Source: Deltaproteobacteria bacterium
GTDB taxonomy: Bacteria > Desulfobacterota > Desulfobacteria > Desulfobacterales > ETH-SRB1
DNA length: 13,657 bases
NCBI GenBank assembly: GCA_019309665.1
Contig: JAFDFV010000012.1
Coordinates: 1 to 13,657 of the forward strand
Direction: 5' to 3'
The notes below the pieces were generated by a model that had not been told where the DNA came from, searched no databases, and saw nothing but the letters and a program-made list of their open reading frames with translations. The position numbers were made by a program, and so were the translations under genes. Each line of letters starts with the position of its first letter. The first letter of the stretch is position 1. Below are positions 13,095 to 13,657 of this stretch, one piece after another.

Positions 13095-13650
13095 ATCTTT
13101 TAATTTTGCATATGGTGTTATCGCAAAAACAGCTTCCATCAACTTCATAGACATACATAATTCTTGATTCAATTTCCGCCCTTTTTATCGGAACCGGATC
13201 AAAATGCTTATCAGCAGTCATATTACTTAGTTCGGATCTTGAGGGTATAGATTCAAAGCCACAGCCCATTACTTTTCCTGTTAAACCATCCAGAATATTC
13301 GTTTCTTCGCCATTTGTTACAACAACAACAGGCACCTGATATGATGCTACAAGTCTAGAGGCGGCCAATGCGGAGCGGTGCCTGGTTACCAAAGAACCCG
13401 GGGCATATTTGATTATCATACATACTTTTCCGGTTAAGCTAACCTTGAAATCAACTGTAACAATAGCACTTTTGTTCGAAGCCTTTATATCAAGATCACA
13501 ACGTGGTTTAATTTCATCTTTATGGTACCCTTTATCAGTTACCAGTATTTTAGCTAATTTTTGTCTATACCGCTCGTCATGGGTATCTGTTATGGTTTCA
13601 CCGGTTATAAAATCGACAAGTTCGCCAAGTATTAGATGATGATTGTCCAT
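13093..13650 (-). CDS. HsdR N-terminal-like (restriction-endonuclease-fold) protein, probably catalytically degenerate
   Basis: A 185-residue stand-alone protein resembling the type I restriction enzyme R-subunit amino-terminal domain (HSDR_N_2, PD-(D/E)xK fold). Visible pieces: RQKLAKILVTDKGYHKDEI (about 29-47), RCDLDI, the strand AIVTVDFKV with Asp67, the strand KVCMIIKYAPG, and VPVVVVTNGEE (106-116), the usual VxTNG strand. The expected ExK at the second strand reads Ile79-x-Lys81, so one acidic catalytic residue seems absent. Six cysteines, including CFCDNTIC at 174-181, are notable. No helicase, methylase or specificity gene is nearby, so this is not a restriction system. Small proteins of this type occur alone in deltaproteobacteria; function unknown. 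The ATG at 13650 lies seven bases from the window edge, so the ribosome binding site is not visible. Confidence 0.72.
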   Translation of the reverse strand: MDNHHLILGELVDFITGETITDTHDERYRQKLAKILVTDKGYHKDEIKPRCDLDIKASNKSAIVTVDFKVSLTGKVCMIIKYAPGSLVTRHRSALAASRLVASYQVPVVVVTNGEETNILDGLTGKVMGCGFESIPSRSELSNMTADKHFDPVPIKRAEIESRIMYVYEVDGSCFCDNTICKIKR

Positions 13651-13657
13651 ATTAAAG

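Noticed and set aside
13093..13650. Restriction-modification or defence island at the right end
   Set aside because: Only a small HsdR-N-like protein is present; no methylase, specificity or helicase part is visible in the window.

Overview
The window is a block of bacterial housekeeping genes. Every convincing gene is on the minus strand, so transcription runs from high to low coordinates. In that order: an HsdR N-terminal-like protein, a zinc deaminase, infC, rpmI, rplT, pheS, pheT, a MerR-type regulator, tRNA-Gly(CCC), rimP, nusA, infB, a DUF503/YlxP protein, rbfA, and the 5' end of an nrnA-like DHH phosphoesterase that runs off the left edge. The AT-rich DNA, the protein character, the DUF503 gene between infB and rbfA, the HsdR-N-like protein and the many palindromic intergenic elements suggest a deltaproteobacterium (Desulfobacterota, probably Desulfobacterales-like). 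That placement is inference; there is no rRNA to settle it.

Right part (about 9440-13650): two genes not tied to the translation operon (HsdR-N-like, deaminase) precede infC-rpmI-rplT-pheS. thrS, which often leads this cluster, is absent. infC has no ATG, GTG or TTG at its true start; the reading frame and a strong ribosome binding site point to an AUA start at 12358. About 600 bp between infC and rpmI, usually a short spacer, is filled with consecutive palindromic modules.

Middle (about 6200-9440): pheT and a small MerR-type gene are almost contiguous with pheS. A TTGACA promoter lies just behind merR and drives tRNA-Gly. A strong intrinsic terminator sits between that tRNA and rimP, directly against the rimP start.

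Left part (1-6210): rimP-nusA-infB-DUF503-rbfA-nrnA is the ribosome maturation/transcription elongation/translation initiation operon. rbfA overlaps both neighbours. rimP, nusA and infB are separated by palindromic elements.

Functionally the block makes initiation factors IF2 and IF3, ribosomal proteins bL35 and bL20, 30S maturation factors RimP and RbfA, elongation factor NusA, phenylalanyl-tRNA synthetase and a glycine tRNA. No phage, CRISPR, defence island or new enzyme cassette is visible. The unusual content is between the genes: at least six kinds of inverted-repeat element, including one MITE-like family in three copies, two of which bracket rimP in opposite orientation. Several stop codons lie inside repeat or hairpin arms.
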